Assembly (NCBI RefSeq): GCF_003589925.1
Contig: NZ_CP032382.1
Span: forward strand, 7,254,001-7,318,000
Origin: Chryseolinea soli
GTDB lineage: Bacteria; Bacteroidota; Bacteroidia; Cytophagales; Cyclobacteriaceae
Direction of reading: 5' to 3'
DNA length: 64,000 bases
A model generated the notes under the pieces. That model saw only the letters and a program-made list of their open reading frames with translations, searched no databases and was not told the origin of the DNA. Of the stretch, positions 26,202 to 34,859 are shown one piece after another; position 1 is the first letter of the stretch; each line of letters opens with the position of its first letter. The position numbers and the translations under genes are program-made.

Positions 26202-27752
26202 ATGAAATCAGTAGCCATCATTGGCGCCGGCTTCTCCGGCCTGGTCACCGCAAAAATATTCAAGCAATATGGCTTTGTCGTCACCGTATATGAGAAGGAG
26301 TCCGAGGTAGGAGGCGTGTGGACTTCCTCCAGGAGATATCCCGGCCTCACGACCCAAAATCCGAAGGACACCTACTTTTTATCGGACCTAAAAATGCCAA
26401 AACATTTTCCGGAATGGCCCAATGGCGACCAGGTTCAGGCGTACCTGGATGCCTATGTTACCTATTGCCATCTGCGAAAACATATCATCCTTCAAACGGA
26501 AGTAAAAAAAACCGACTACGATCCCGAATCCGGAAAATGGATTGTCAAGACCGAGCACACCAGGAGCCACCTGCGGGAGGTGAGGGTTTTCGACTATTTA
26601 ATCATCTGCAATGGCATTTTTTCCGATCCGCTCATACCATCCTACACAGGAGCGGATAAATTCATAGCGGCCGGCGGCAAGATCCTTCACACTTCCAAAC
26701 TGAACGACCTGTTCGAAGTGGCCAACAAAAATGTTGTCGTGGTGGGCTATGGCAAATCTTCCTGCGACGTTGCCAGTGCCATCGCCGACGCTTCCCTGTC
26801 CACTACGGTCGTTGCCCGAAGCATCCTTTGGAAAGTGCCCAAGAAATTCTTTGGACTTTTGAACATGAAGTTTATACTCCTGACGCGTCTGGGTGAGAAC
26901 CTTTTTGAATACATCTCGCTAAGCGGGTTTGCAAAATTCCTGCATACTGCGGGAAAGCCGCTGCGGAACTTTCTCCTCTGGAGTGTGCAATCCGTCGTTG
27001 CCACACAACTAAAACTAAAGAAAAGCGGCGTGCATCCCGGCGATTCGCTGGAGACCATCGCCCGGGCCAATGTGAGCCTGGCCAGCGACAATTTTTTTAA
27101 CAAGATCCTGTCCAAAAAAATTGTTATCGAGAAAGGGCAAGACATTCACTATCTGCTCCCCGGGAAAGCCGTCCTGGCCAATGGAAAAGAACTGCCTGCC
27201 TCGATGATTGTCTGCGGCACGGGATACCGGCAAGCGATACCTTTCATGAACGAATCGATCGCCTCAAAAATCCTCGATGAGCAGAAAAATTTCAAATTAT
27301 ATCGCAACCAACTTCCCATAGACGTTCCGTGCCTGGGATTTAACGGATACAACTCTTCTTTCTATAGCCAGCTGAATGCCGAGATGGGTGCCCTCTGGCT
27401 AGCCGAATATTTTACGGGCGGGTTAGCCATTCCTTCCCCCGAAGAATGCTCAAGACATATTGCTGAAAAACTAGCCTGGTCAAATCACAGATCCGCGGGA
27501 AAAAATTCCAAGGGCACCAATATCATTCCATTTTCTTTGCATCACATCGATGAACTGCTCGGCGATGTCGGGTACAATGTCAGTCGCTTCACGCGGTTGA
27601 TGCAGTGGCTGGTCCCGGCGAATCCGGCGTCGTACGTGCCGGTAATAAGAAAAACAATCGACCGGTTTGACAAGAACAGGCGAGCACAGTTCTTTACTTC
27701 AAAGAAACCCCATCCCCATTTGGGTTCGCCTGTAGTCAATTTCCGTGATTGA
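26202..27752 (+). CDS. Flavin-containing monooxygenase (FMO / Baeyer-Villiger type)
   Basis: Uses FAD and NADPH to oxygenate a small substrate in the cytoplasm. The start is set at 26202 (MKSVAIIGAGFSG) because the FAD-binding GxGxxG is then at residues 8-13, the normal position; the frame is open for 34 codons before this. A second Rossmann motif VVVVGYGKSSCDVA lies near 180-193 and the ATG-like CGTGYRQ near 341. The FMO fingerprint region around FIAAGGKILHTSKL is degenerate. At 516 residues it is full length. It runs toward the isochorismatase-like gene (75 bp downstream), which has its own candidate promoter. Confidence 0.87.
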   Translation: MKSVAIIGAGFSGLVTAKIFKQYGFVVTVYEKESEVGGVWTSSRRYPGLTTQNPKDTYFLSDLKMPKHFPEWPNGDQVQAYLDAYVTYCHLRKHIILQTEVKKTDYDPESGKWIVKTEHTRSHLREVRVFDYLIICNGIFSDPLIPSYTGADKFIAAGGKILHTSKLNDLFEVANKNVVVVGYGKSSCDVASAIADASLSTTVVARSILWKVPKKFFGLLNMKFILLTRLGENLFEYISLSGFAKFLHTAGKPLRNFLLWSVQSVVATQLKLKKSGVHPGDSLETIARANVSLASDNFFNKILSKKIVIEKGQDIHYLLPGKAVLANGKELPASMIVCGTGYRQAIPFMNESIASKILDEQKNFKLYRNQLPIDVPCLGFNGYNSSFYSQLNAEMGALWLAEYFTGGLAIPSPEECSRHIAEKLAWSNHRSAGKNSKGTNIIPFSLHHIDELLGDVGYNVSRFTRLMQWLVPANPASYVPVIRKTIDRFDKNRRAQFFTSKKPHPHLGSPVVNFRD

Positions 27753-27779
27753 CGTGCCACTTTATGCACCATAGCTTTG
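27748..27779 (+). promoter_or_regulatory. Candidate promoter of the isochorismatase-like gene
   Basis: TAGCTTTG at 27772-27779 matches the Bacteroidota -7 consensus TAnnTTTG exactly. ATTG at 27748-27751, one mismatch from TTTG, is 20 bases upstream, the expected spacing. The start codon is 48 bases downstream. Confidence 0.45.
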
Positions 27780-27827
27780 TCGTGTCAATAAAGAAATTAT
27801 AAAATTAAACATTAACCCATTGTTGTC

Positions 27828-28406
27828 ATGACACAAGCTATGAAAGATGTTGCACCATTTTTACAAAGTGTATCCAAGAAAGCTCTTCTGGTGATCGATG
27901 TGCAAGAGAATTTGCTAAACCCAAAATCGAAATTGCACATGGTTCCCGACGAAGTATTGCCGATGGTGAACAATGTCAATAGACTCATCCAGCTTTTTTT
28001 AAAAACCAATCACCCCATTATTTATACCGTCAACGAGTGGACCAATCCGATCCTGAATGCTTTGACCGGAAATGTTTGTAAAAAAGGGAGCCCGGGCGTG
28101 GGGATTGACAAACAAATCAATGTCGTGAGCGACAGGATCTATTACAAATCCAAAATGAATGCATTGTCCGACAAAAACCTCGTTGCCTTTTTGCATCAGC
28201 AAAATATCGAGGAATTGTATATCACGGGTTTGTTTGCCGAAGCGTGTGTGAAGAGCACTGCAAGGTCTGCGGTCCGGCATGGCTTCACCACGGTAGTGGT
28301 TGAGGACGCGGTAGGCTCAAAAAGTGTCGAGCACAAATTAAGATGGATAAAATATTGCCAGAAAAAGGGAGCCACCATCATGACCAGCGATCAACTGACG
28401 GAATAA
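27828..28406 (+). CDS. Isochorismatase-family cysteine hydrolase
   Basis: A 192-residue hydrolase of the isochorismatase/nicotinamidase fold. The Asp-Lys-Cys triad is visible: Asp24 in LLVIDVQENLL, Lys107 in YYKSKMNAL and Cys140 in GLFAEACVKSTA. A cis-peptide-type turn precedes the Cys. Substrates across the family include isochorismate, nicotinamide, ureidoacrylate and other amides, and sequence alone does not choose. The gene is convergent with the alpha/beta hydrolase, with a 44-bp gap. Confidence 0.88.
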   Translation: MTQAMKDVAPFLQSVSKKALLVIDVQENLLNPKSKLHMVPDEVLPMVNNVNRLIQLFLKTNHPIIYTVNEWTNPILNALTGNVCKKGSPGVGIDKQINVVSDRIYYKSKMNALSDKNLVAFLHQQNIEELYITGLFAEACVKSTARSAVRHGFTTVVVEDAVGSKSVEHKLRWIKYCQKKGATIMTSDQLTE

Positions 28407-28450
28407 ATAAAACCAACGTCGTCCTTGGGGATCGGCGTTTGCTGAAAGGA

Positions 28451-29344
28451 TTAGCGCGGTTGCGTTGCCTCTGCTTTGCGAACGAGATTCGCGATCCGAT
28501 CGGAAAACGCCGACCACAAGGCAGGCGGAAAGCCATGCCCCACGCCTTCGAATATGACCAGCTCGGCGCCCGGAATGGCTTCCGCGGTAGCCTTTCCGCC
28601 GCTGACATGAAGCATCTTATCGGAGTCACCGTGTATGACGAGGGCCGGGACGTGCAGCCGTCGCAGTTTTTCGGTGCGGTCACCCGACTTCAGGACCGCT
28701 ATTTTTTGGCGCAGCGATCCCAGGCGGTCATGGTCGCGGTCCCACGCACGGCCTGCATTTTCTGCGGCCTTTGCTTCATCCAACGGGTACTTCGGTGAGC
28801 CCACCGCTTTGAACGCCTTTACCTGCCATTCTATAAAACCTTGCTTGTCACCGGGTGACGCACCCAAATGCGCCAGCGCCGACCAGTCGGGTTGGCCAAC
28901 CGATGAGTTTCCGGTAGTAGACATCATGGAGGTGAGTGACCTGATGCGTTCGGGATATTCTATGGCCATGGTCTGTGCGATCATTCCGCCCAAGGACACG
29001 CCCACGACATGCGCGCTTTTGAAACCAAGGGCGTCCATTAGACCAATCGTATCGGCGGCCATGTCGGAAAGGGTATAAGAAACGGAAGCATAGTCGCCTT
29101 TCATGGCCGCCGCAAAGTCAGGCTCGGGAGCACTGTGGAAGTGTGTGGACAAACCGCAGTCGCGGCTATCGAAGCGGATGATCTGCAGGCCACGCTGAAC
29201 CAGTTCTGTGCAAAATCCATCAGGCCATCTGTACATTTGTCCGCCGACGATCAGCAGAACAGGAGGCGACGCGGTATCACCAAAACGCTGGTATACCATT
29301 TCGATCTTTGCGGGACCGACATTAACGGCTTTTTCTTCCTTCAT
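28451..29344 (-). CDS. Alpha/beta hydrolase
   Basis: 297 residues, cytoplasmic. The nucleophile elbow GVSLGG places Ser at 117, the acid lies in ALVIHGDSDKMLH, and the base His is in GVGHGFP near the C-terminus. The pattern VVGVSLGGMIAQTMA is close to aclacinomycin methylesterase-like enzymes and related esterases. It is the last gene of a minus-strand set FMO - EamA - small membrane protein - hydrolase, 64 bp after the previous gene. An esterase after a Baeyer-Villiger-type monooxygenase would hydrolyse the ester product, an inference from context. Confidence 0.88.
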   Translation of the reverse strand: MKEEKAVNVGPAKIEMVYQRFGDTASPPVLLIVGGQMYRWPDGFCTELVQRGLQIIRFDSRDCGLSTHFHSAPEPDFAAAMKGDYASVSYTLSDMAADTIGLMDALGFKSAHVVGVSLGGMIAQTMAIEYPERIRSLTSMMSTTGNSSVGQPDWSALAHLGASPGDKQGFIEWQVKAFKAVGSPKYPLDEAKAAENAGRAWDRDHDRLGSLRQKIAVLKSGDRTEKLRRLHVPALVIHGDSDKMLHVSGGKATAEAIPGAELVIFEGVGHGFPPALWSAFSDRIANLVRKAEATQPR

Positions 29345-29408
29345 TATAAACCCGTGTTATTACCCTAAATATAATCAGCAAGATAAAAATACGAGCGGCG
29401 ATACATTT

Positions 29409-29771
29409 CTAAAATAACTTTCCCTTTAGCCACCCGCCGAGAATAAATAAAAAACCCATGGCGATTACGCTGGGGATATGAAACCACCCTCCCACCCACA
29501 TGGCGATTTGTCCCACCGATCGAATAAGTTCGATCGGTGACGTCATATGTTGACTCACGTATTTACCAAACGAAGAGTTTTTAAGCCGTTCAAGATCAGC
29601 AAAGGCGACCACGATCATGGTTACTACGACGGACGGGCCGAGAAATAAAATCAAAAACCAACTCATCTTATTTTGCCAGGCCAAATAGGTCGTAAAAAAA
29701 CCAGTGCCAAAATCGACGCACAATTTCACCGGGTGAATTTGCTGGTAGAGCATTTTTTCTTTGAAGGTCAT
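29409..29771 (-). CDS. Small membrane protein of unknown function
   Basis: The start is placed at 29771 (MTFKEKML) giving 120 residues; a start 16 codons upstream would overlap the EamA gene. Three hydrophobic segments are visible: WFLILFLGPSVVVTMIVVAF near 37-57, a weaker one near 85-100, and VIAMGFLFILGGWL near 100-115. No family is recognised. It follows the EamA gene by 11 bp and precedes the hydrolase by 64 bp, so it belongs to the FMO-EamA-hydrolase operon. Confidence 0.72.
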   Translation of the reverse strand: MTFKEKMLYQQIHPVKLCVDFGTGFFTTYLAWQNKMSWFLILFLGPSVVVTMIVVAFADLERLKNSSFGKYVSQHMTSPIELIRSVGQIAMWVGGWFHIPSVIAMGFLFILGGWLKGKLF

Positions 29772-29782
29772 TGAAATCCAAT

Positions 29783-30196
29783 TTATTGAATAATGATAAG
29801 CGTCCCTACAACAATGCAAATTGCTCCAATCGTTTTTTGCATCGTCAACGTTTCGCCCAAAAAGACCACTGAAAACAAAATCGTCAATACCAAACTAAGT
29901 CTATCAACCGGGGCTACGGGGAATGTCCTCCTTAACTGCAGGGCTTTTACATAACAGAGCCAAGAGAGTCCTGTCGCAATGCCGGAAAGAAAAAGGACAA
30001 TTACATTCTGCCGGGTTAGTGGCGCGGTTGCATCGGTTCGTCCTCTCATCAGCGCCATGGCCCAAACCAAAAGCAACACCGAAAATGCGCGCACGGCGGT
30101 TGCCAAATCAGTGTCTATATTTTTCATCTCTACCTTGGCAAAGGAAGCCGTCAATACGGCAAGAAATGCAGGCAACAAAGTGTATATCCACCACAT
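29783..30196 (-). CDS. Single-domain EamA/DMT transporter protein
   Basis: 137 residues with four predicted membrane helices and one EamA domain, about half the usual two-domain DMT transporter length. The segment DRLSLVLTILFSVVFLGETLT near the C-terminus is the typical EamA loop and helix. A half-size protein would need to form a dimer. It lies 30 bp after the CzcO-like FMO and 11 bp before a small membrane protein in one operon, so it may export a product of that pathway (inference). It resembles the half-size EamA protein at 42711. Confidence 0.85.
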   Translation of the reverse strand: MWWIYTLLPAFLAVLTASFAKVEMKNIDTDLATAVRAFSVLLLVWAMALMRGRTDATAPLTRQNVIVLFLSGIATGLSWLCYVKALQLRRTFPVAPVDRLSLVLTILFSVVFLGETLTMQKTIGAICIVVGTLIIIQ

Positions 30197-30226
30197 AGGT
30201 ACCTAATGAGCGTTCTTATTTTCCAT

Positions 30227-31342
30227 TCACTCCGTTCGTCTTCGCGCCAGGTCACCCGTGTTGAGGTCAGCATTTCTTTCCTTTCTCCGGAAGATGTGCC
30301 TGGCAACATATTGCGCATCTCTTCCCACACCGCCGATGACGCCGGACGTAATTCCAAATTGAAATAACATCCCCACAAAATAGAGTCCTTCGTGTTCTTC
30401 CAGAATACCGCGATCTGTTTTAGGCCACCCCTGCTCATAAGGAAGATCCATTTTGATCCAGGAAAAATCCGGCTCGAAGCCCGTTGCCCAAATGATCGAG
30501 TCGACGGCGATGACGCTTCCGTCTTCAAATCGGGGTTGGCCGCCTTCAACATCCGTTACCCGTGGCATTTGTTTTACTCCGGCGGCCACGACATCTTCTA
30601 TCGATACGTTAACCAGCGGGCCTCCTCCCCGCAGCACTTTGGGCCTTGCCTTCCTGCCCAGCGGTGTGTTCACGGTCACAAAATTTTGTATGAACCACCA
30701 ATAGGCTCTGCCAAAATATCGAAATACAAAATCGGGAATGCGGACCGTCGGATTCCCAGCCAGGAAAACCTCGTGCGTCTTGGCCAAGTCGATGGCAATT
30801 TGAACACCGGATGCGCCAGCGCCTACCACCAAAACCTTACCGGGCGGAATTTGCGAGGGGTTCAGATAGCGTGAAGAATGGAGATGAAGGATCTTGCCGT
30901 TCAATTTTGCTCCAAAGGACGGGATTTTTGGTGCTTGTTGGGCACCGGTGGCCACGACCACATTGTCGGCTGAAAAAACTTCTTCATTTGTCGAAATCTC
31001 ATATTTAAAATAGACGTAGTGCAGCGTTCGCACCTTCCTCTTTAAATAAACCGGCAGGTTGTGTTTCCTGGCATACTCGCTTAAGTATTCTGCGATTTCC
31101 ATTCTCGAAGGGTATTTTCCTTTTTCACCCCGAAATGAATAGCCCGGCAAACTATTAAACTGCGACGGCGTAAATAACACGAGCGAATCCCAGCGCGTGG
31201 CCCACGATCCTCCCACGCCCTCCGATGCGTCGACGATGACAAAATTTATTTTATGTTTCTGCAAATAAAATCCGGTGGCTAAGCCGGCTTGACCAGCACC
31301 AATAATGACCACCTCAAAATGTTTTTTGTTAATGCGTTCCAT
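30227..31342 (-). CDS. NAD(P)-binding flavoprotein, CzcO / flavin monooxygenase type
   Basis: 371 residues, cytoplasmic. FAD-binding GAGQAG is at residues 15-20, followed by GVGGSWATRWDSL and FTPSQFNSLPGYSF, typical of the CzcO and flavin-monooxygenase group. The second dinucleotide motif is VLVVGAGASGVQIA near 170-183 and IWATGFEPDFSW near 290. The group is often annotated as putative oxidoreductase and some members are N-hydroxylases or Baeyer-Villiger enzymes; the substrate is unknown. It is the first gene of the minus-strand operon with EamA, a small membrane protein and an esterase. Confidence 0.87.
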   Translation of the reverse strand: MERINKKHFEVVIIGAGQAGLATGFYLQKHKINFVIVDASEGVGGSWATRWDSLVLFTPSQFNSLPGYSFRGEKGKYPSRMEIAEYLSEYARKHNLPVYLKRKVRTLHYVYFKYEISTNEEVFSADNVVVATGAQQAPKIPSFGAKLNGKILHLHSSRYLNPSQIPPGKVLVVGAGASGVQIAIDLAKTHEVFLAGNPTVRIPDFVFRYFGRAYWWFIQNFVTVNTPLGRKARPKVLRGGGPLVNVSIEDVVAAGVKQMPRVTDVEGGQPRFEDGSVIAVDSIIWATGFEPDFSWIKMDLPYEQGWPKTDRGILEEHEGLYFVGMLFQFGITSGVIGGVGRDAQYVARHIFRRKERNADLNTGDLARRRTE

Positions 31343-31684
31343 AGCCTGTGAGATTTATGTATGCGAAATGGGGCGAGCGAAAAACAGATTGTGAAATGGG
31401 CTCCTGCCTGGCTCGTTGTCTTCAAAGGAAGGCGGCCAGCCCCCGAAAAGCAATCACGGAAAATGTTGATTTAATTCGCGCGACGAGATTTCCGCACGTT
31501 TCACAGCAGGCTATGATGACGATTATGAAAAGTGTAAACAACAACCACTCCGATCTCGACGACAGATCGTATGCGGAGGTCAACATACAAAAAAATATTA
31601 CAGAAGATCTTCGCGGTGACTGATCACCGATGAACTTATCTTTGGAATGTCAGGTGTAGCGATTTATTGGGAGACCGTTTTTTA
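31343..31684. other. 342-bp intergenic region
   Basis: One plus-strand frame (31348-31623) is open but its composition is not protein-like and no RBS or domain is evident, so it is not annotated. The region should hold the promoter for the CzcO-like gene on the minus strand. No terminator hairpin is found. Confidence 0.4.
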
Positions 31685-34333
31685 CTATTCATATTTCAAC
31701 GTATCCACAGGATTTGACCGCGCCGCTTTTACGGCCTTCAGCGCCACGGTGATCACCACAATCGCGCCACTGATGAGGAGACCGGAAGCAAAATAGAGCG
31801 GGTTCCACGCAATGCGGAACGCGAAGTTCTGCAGCCACTGATCCACGATCAGGTAGGTGAGCGGCGCGGCCAACACGAAAGCCGCCAACACCAGCAGTAC
31901 ATATTCTTTTGAGATCAGGTAAAGGATGCTGCTCACCGACGCGCCCAGGACCTTGCGGATCCCGATTTCGGCCAGGCGTTGGTCGGCGATAAAGGAGATC
32001 AGTCCATACAAGCCCAGCACGGCCGTGAAAATAGAGAGCGCCGAAAAGATCATGAACACTTTGCTGAGTCGTCGTTCGCTGTTGTAAACCTGGTTGATGG
32101 ATTGATCCAGGAAGTGAAACGAAAGCGGCTTCTCGGGTTCAAACCGCTTCCACTCGCGCTCGATCGCCGCGAGGGCTTCTGTCGTTTTTCCTTTCTCAAC
32201 CCTCACGGCCGCATACCACCGCGGCCAGCCAAACCAGATGATGAGGGGGTCTATTTTTTTCTGCAGCGGTTCAAAATTGAAATCTTTCACGACGCCGATC
32301 ACGCTCCCTAACTTCACCGGCCGGCCGGCATGGTCGAGCGCTTTTCCTACCGGGTCGCTCCAACCAAAGGCGCGGGCCGCCGCTTCGTTGATGATGAACC
32401 CGGCGGTGGAATCCGTTGCATGCTCGCGCGAAAAATCGCGGCCCTGCACCATCTCCAGTCCCATGGTCTTCACAAAGTCGTGCGTGATGTTGAGTATTTT
32501 TACAAACTGTGTCTTCTCCTTCCCTTCCACCGTGAAGCTCATGAACTGCACTTCCCTTCCAATCGGTTCCGACACAGACGAGACACTGACAATGGAGCTC
32601 TCCGACAACAAGTTGTTCTTAAACGCAAAATACGATCCCGGAAGATTTGTTCCCCGGATGGTCACCATGATGATCTGGTCTTTGTCGTAGCCCAGGGACT
32701 TATCCTGGATAAAGCGAAGTTGCCGGGCGATGACGATGGTGCCGATGATCAGAAAAATGGAGATGGCGATCTGCGCGCCCACCAGCAACTTCCTGAACCC
32801 TCCATTTCCCTTGCCTGGTTTCCAGACCCCTTTTAAGACCCGCTGCGGCTCAAACGAAGAAATGAAGAACGCCGGATAAGCGCCCGACAAAACCCCGACC
32901 AGAATAGTAAACAAAAAAATGCCACCCATAAGGGGAGCATTCTCCCGGACATTCAGCGACAGCGAAACCTCCAGCAGGTTGCTGAATAAGGGCAACATCA
33001 ATTGAAGGATCAAAAAAGCAAAACACAACGCGATCAAACAAACCACGACCGACTCGAGGATGAACTGCAGCCTCAGGTGCGACTTCAAGGCGCCCAGCAC
33101 TTTGCTGATGCCGATCTCCTTGAACCGGCGCGAAGCCGTGGCCATGGTCAGGTTCACAAAGTTGATGGCCGAGATGACGAGCACCAGCACGCCAACCGAG
33201 ATAAAAATGTAGAGATTCTTGATGTTGCCGTTTTGCACCAGGTCGGTGTTGTAGTCGAAGTCCGAGTGCAGGTGAACATCGCCAAGGGCCTGGACATAAA
33301 ACTTCGCGTTAAAATCTTTCTGAAAATCCGGCAGCTTGTCCGACGCAATTTTGTTGATGCCGGCCTCGAGGATGGGCACCTTTAAGGGATCCTTGATGGT
33401 GAAGTAGGTCCAGAACCAGTCGTTGTTATACTCCTCGAGGAATTTTGTATCCTTGGACACGCCTGAACTCGCGATGTTGGAAAGCGGAATGACAAAGTCA
33501 AATTGGAGATGGGTGTTGGAGGGCAGGTCTTTCACCACACCGGTAACTTCCAGGTCGGTCTGGTTGTTGAACCGCAGCGTTTTGCCCAAGGCGCTCCCCG
33601 TCCCGAAATATTTCGCTGCCATTTTCCGGTTGATCACTACTGCGTTGGGATGGGCCAGCGCGTTTCGAGGGTTGCCTTCCAAAAACGGAAAATCAAATAG
33701 ATCAAAGAAAGAGGAGTCTGCAAAGATCACCTTCTCTTCGTAGAAGACGTTTTCGTTGTAACGGAAGGTGGGAACCATCCGCGTATACTTGTAATTGATG
33801 ATCCGCGTATAGCCACCGACATCTTCGTTGAAACGCGCCTTGATCTCGGGACCAAACGCCGGGAACGTAGTGGGAATATGATTGGTGGTGCCACCCACCG
33901 TTGACGACGCTGTTATCCGATAGATCGATCCCGCTTGCGCAAACATTTTATCATAGCCCTGCTCGTGCCGGAGATACAACGCGATCGCGATAAAACTGGC
34001 CAGGCCCAGCGACAATCCCACAACGTTTATGGTGGCGTGGACGCGATGCTTGTTCATGTGGCGAAGCATCATTTTAAAAATATTTCGAAGCATAGCGGAT
34101 GCGTTATAATTTTCGGATAGGTGAACCTTGTTTTGCAGGTCAGGCCAGTGTGCCGGGTCGATGTTCCGGATCACTTCTTCATAAGCCTTTTTGAAGGCCA
34201 GACCCTCTCCTACACGCTGCTCCATTTCACAACACACGTGATCGACGAGCTCTTCGAAAAGATCGCCGGCGGCCAATCCCTTCTTCCGCAGATCGTAACG
34301 GATATAATCGATTTCACTTTTGGACAAGCGCAT
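31685..34333 (-). CDS. FtsX-family ABC transporter permease with permease-prefix domain
   Basis: 882 residues. An N-terminal cytoplasmic permease-prefix domain (about 1-85, LSKSEIDYIRYDL ... LFEELVDHVCCEMEQR) precedes a membrane helix at about 98-120, a periplasmic MacB-type domain (about 120-360) and three helices, then the second half with another helix near 515, a periplasmic domain and three C-terminal FtsX helices ending NPVDTLKYE. No ATPase gene is adjacent. These Cytophagales permeases probably work with a shared ATPase or as mechanotransmitters; the cargo is unknown. It begins 4 bp after the PadR gene, so the two are coupled. Confidence 0.9.
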   Translation of the reverse strand: MRLSKSEIDYIRYDLRKKGLAAGDLFEELVDHVCCEMEQRVGEGLAFKKAYEEVIRNIDPAHWPDLQNKVHLSENYNASAMLRNIFKMMLRHMNKHRVHATINVVGLSLGLASFIAIALYLRHEQGYDKMFAQAGSIYRITASSTVGGTTNHIPTTFPAFGPEIKARFNEDVGGYTRIINYKYTRMVPTFRYNENVFYEEKVIFADSSFFDLFDFPFLEGNPRNALAHPNAVVINRKMAAKYFGTGSALGKTLRFNNQTDLEVTGVVKDLPSNTHLQFDFVIPLSNIASSGVSKDTKFLEEYNNDWFWTYFTIKDPLKVPILEAGINKIASDKLPDFQKDFNAKFYVQALGDVHLHSDFDYNTDLVQNGNIKNLYIFISVGVLVLVISAINFVNLTMATASRRFKEIGISKVLGALKSHLRLQFILESVVVCLIALCFAFLILQLMLPLFSNLLEVSLSLNVRENAPLMGGIFLFTILVGVLSGAYPAFFISSFEPQRVLKGVWKPGKGNGGFRKLLVGAQIAISIFLIIGTIVIARQLRFIQDKSLGYDKDQIIMVTIRGTNLPGSYFAFKNNLLSESSIVSVSSVSEPIGREVQFMSFTVEGKEKTQFVKILNITHDFVKTMGLEMVQGRDFSREHATDSTAGFIINEAAARAFGWSDPVGKALDHAGRPVKLGSVIGVVKDFNFEPLQKKIDPLIIWFGWPRWYAAVRVEKGKTTEALAAIEREWKRFEPEKPLSFHFLDQSINQVYNSERRLSKVFMIFSALSIFTAVLGLYGLISFIADQRLAEIGIRKVLGASVSSILYLISKEYVLLVLAAFVLAAPLTYLIVDQWLQNFAFRIAWNPLYFASGLLISGAIVVITVALKAVKAARSNPVDTLKYE

Positions 34334-34337
34334 GCTT

Positions 34338-34661
34338 TCAATACTTAAGCACCAGGTTCATCGCCTTCACAAAATCAAAATAGCTTTGCACCTCCCCCGT
34401 GGCCGTTTTATTGCCGGCACTGGTCAGGGAGTAATATTTCCGCGCGCGGTTGTCGACCACGACCGTTTTGGTGACCAGCAGGCCTTCGGCTTCGAGTTTA
34501 TGGAGGGTGGGGTAAAGCGCCCCGAAGGTGAGTTCGATCTCGCTGTCCGTTCGCTCTTTGACCAACTGGGTGATCTCGTACCCATACATTTGTTTGTGTT
34601 CCGAAAGCAGCTTCAGCACAATCACCCGCAGGGTCCCTTTGATCAGTTCTTTTGAAGTCAT
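34338..34661 (-). CDS. PadR-family transcriptional regulator
   Basis: 107 residues, a winged-helix repressor. The N-terminal segment KGTLRVIVLKLLSEHKQMYGYEI and LTFGALYPTLHKLEAEGLLV give the HTH and wing; the C-terminal helix is short, as in PadR subfamily 2. It is cotranscribed with the FtsX permease (4-bp gap) and a perfect inverted repeat sits 32 bp upstream of its start, so autoregulation is likely. PadR proteins often respond to small hydrophobic ligands or antimicrobials. Confidence 0.93.
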   Translation of the reverse strand: MTSKELIKGTLRVIVLKLLSEHKQMYGYEITQLVKERTDSEIELTFGALYPTLHKLEAEGLLVTKTVVVDNRARKYYSLTSAGNKTATGEVQSYFDFVKAMNLVLKY

Positions 34662-34692
34662 GGCGGTATAGTCAGCTAGATAAACGGCGTAT

Positions 34693-34711
34693 TATATAAG
34701 AAAGTTATATA
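34693..34711. promoter_or_regulatory. Candidate PadR operator
   Basis: A perfect inverted repeat TATATAA - GAAAG - TTATATA, with 7-bp arms and a 5-nt spacer, located 32 bp upstream of the padR-like start codon. AT-rich ATAT-type inverted repeats are the usual PadR binding form, so repression of the padR-permease operon from here is expected. Confidence 0.6.
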
Positions 34712-34859
34712 TACTGAAGAAAATAGCAAAATTCGCCCGGAGGCTCGATAGTGAATCTCCGCACTCTCGCGGCGTCATAAGATTATCCATTAAAACCAAA
34801 GTTTAATCCATCTACAGTCTTACCCAGTACGATAATTTTACAGAAAACAATCGTTTTAG

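Noticed and set aside
28407..28450. Possible terminator hairpin between the isochorismatase-like gene and the hydrolase
   Set aside because: The pairing AACGTCG-TCC with GGATCGGCGTT is imperfect and lacks a T-run, so it was not annotated.
31348..31623. 91-codon plus-strand ORF before the FtsX permease
   Set aside because: No domain, poor composition, and it overlaps the promoter region of the CzcO-like gene.
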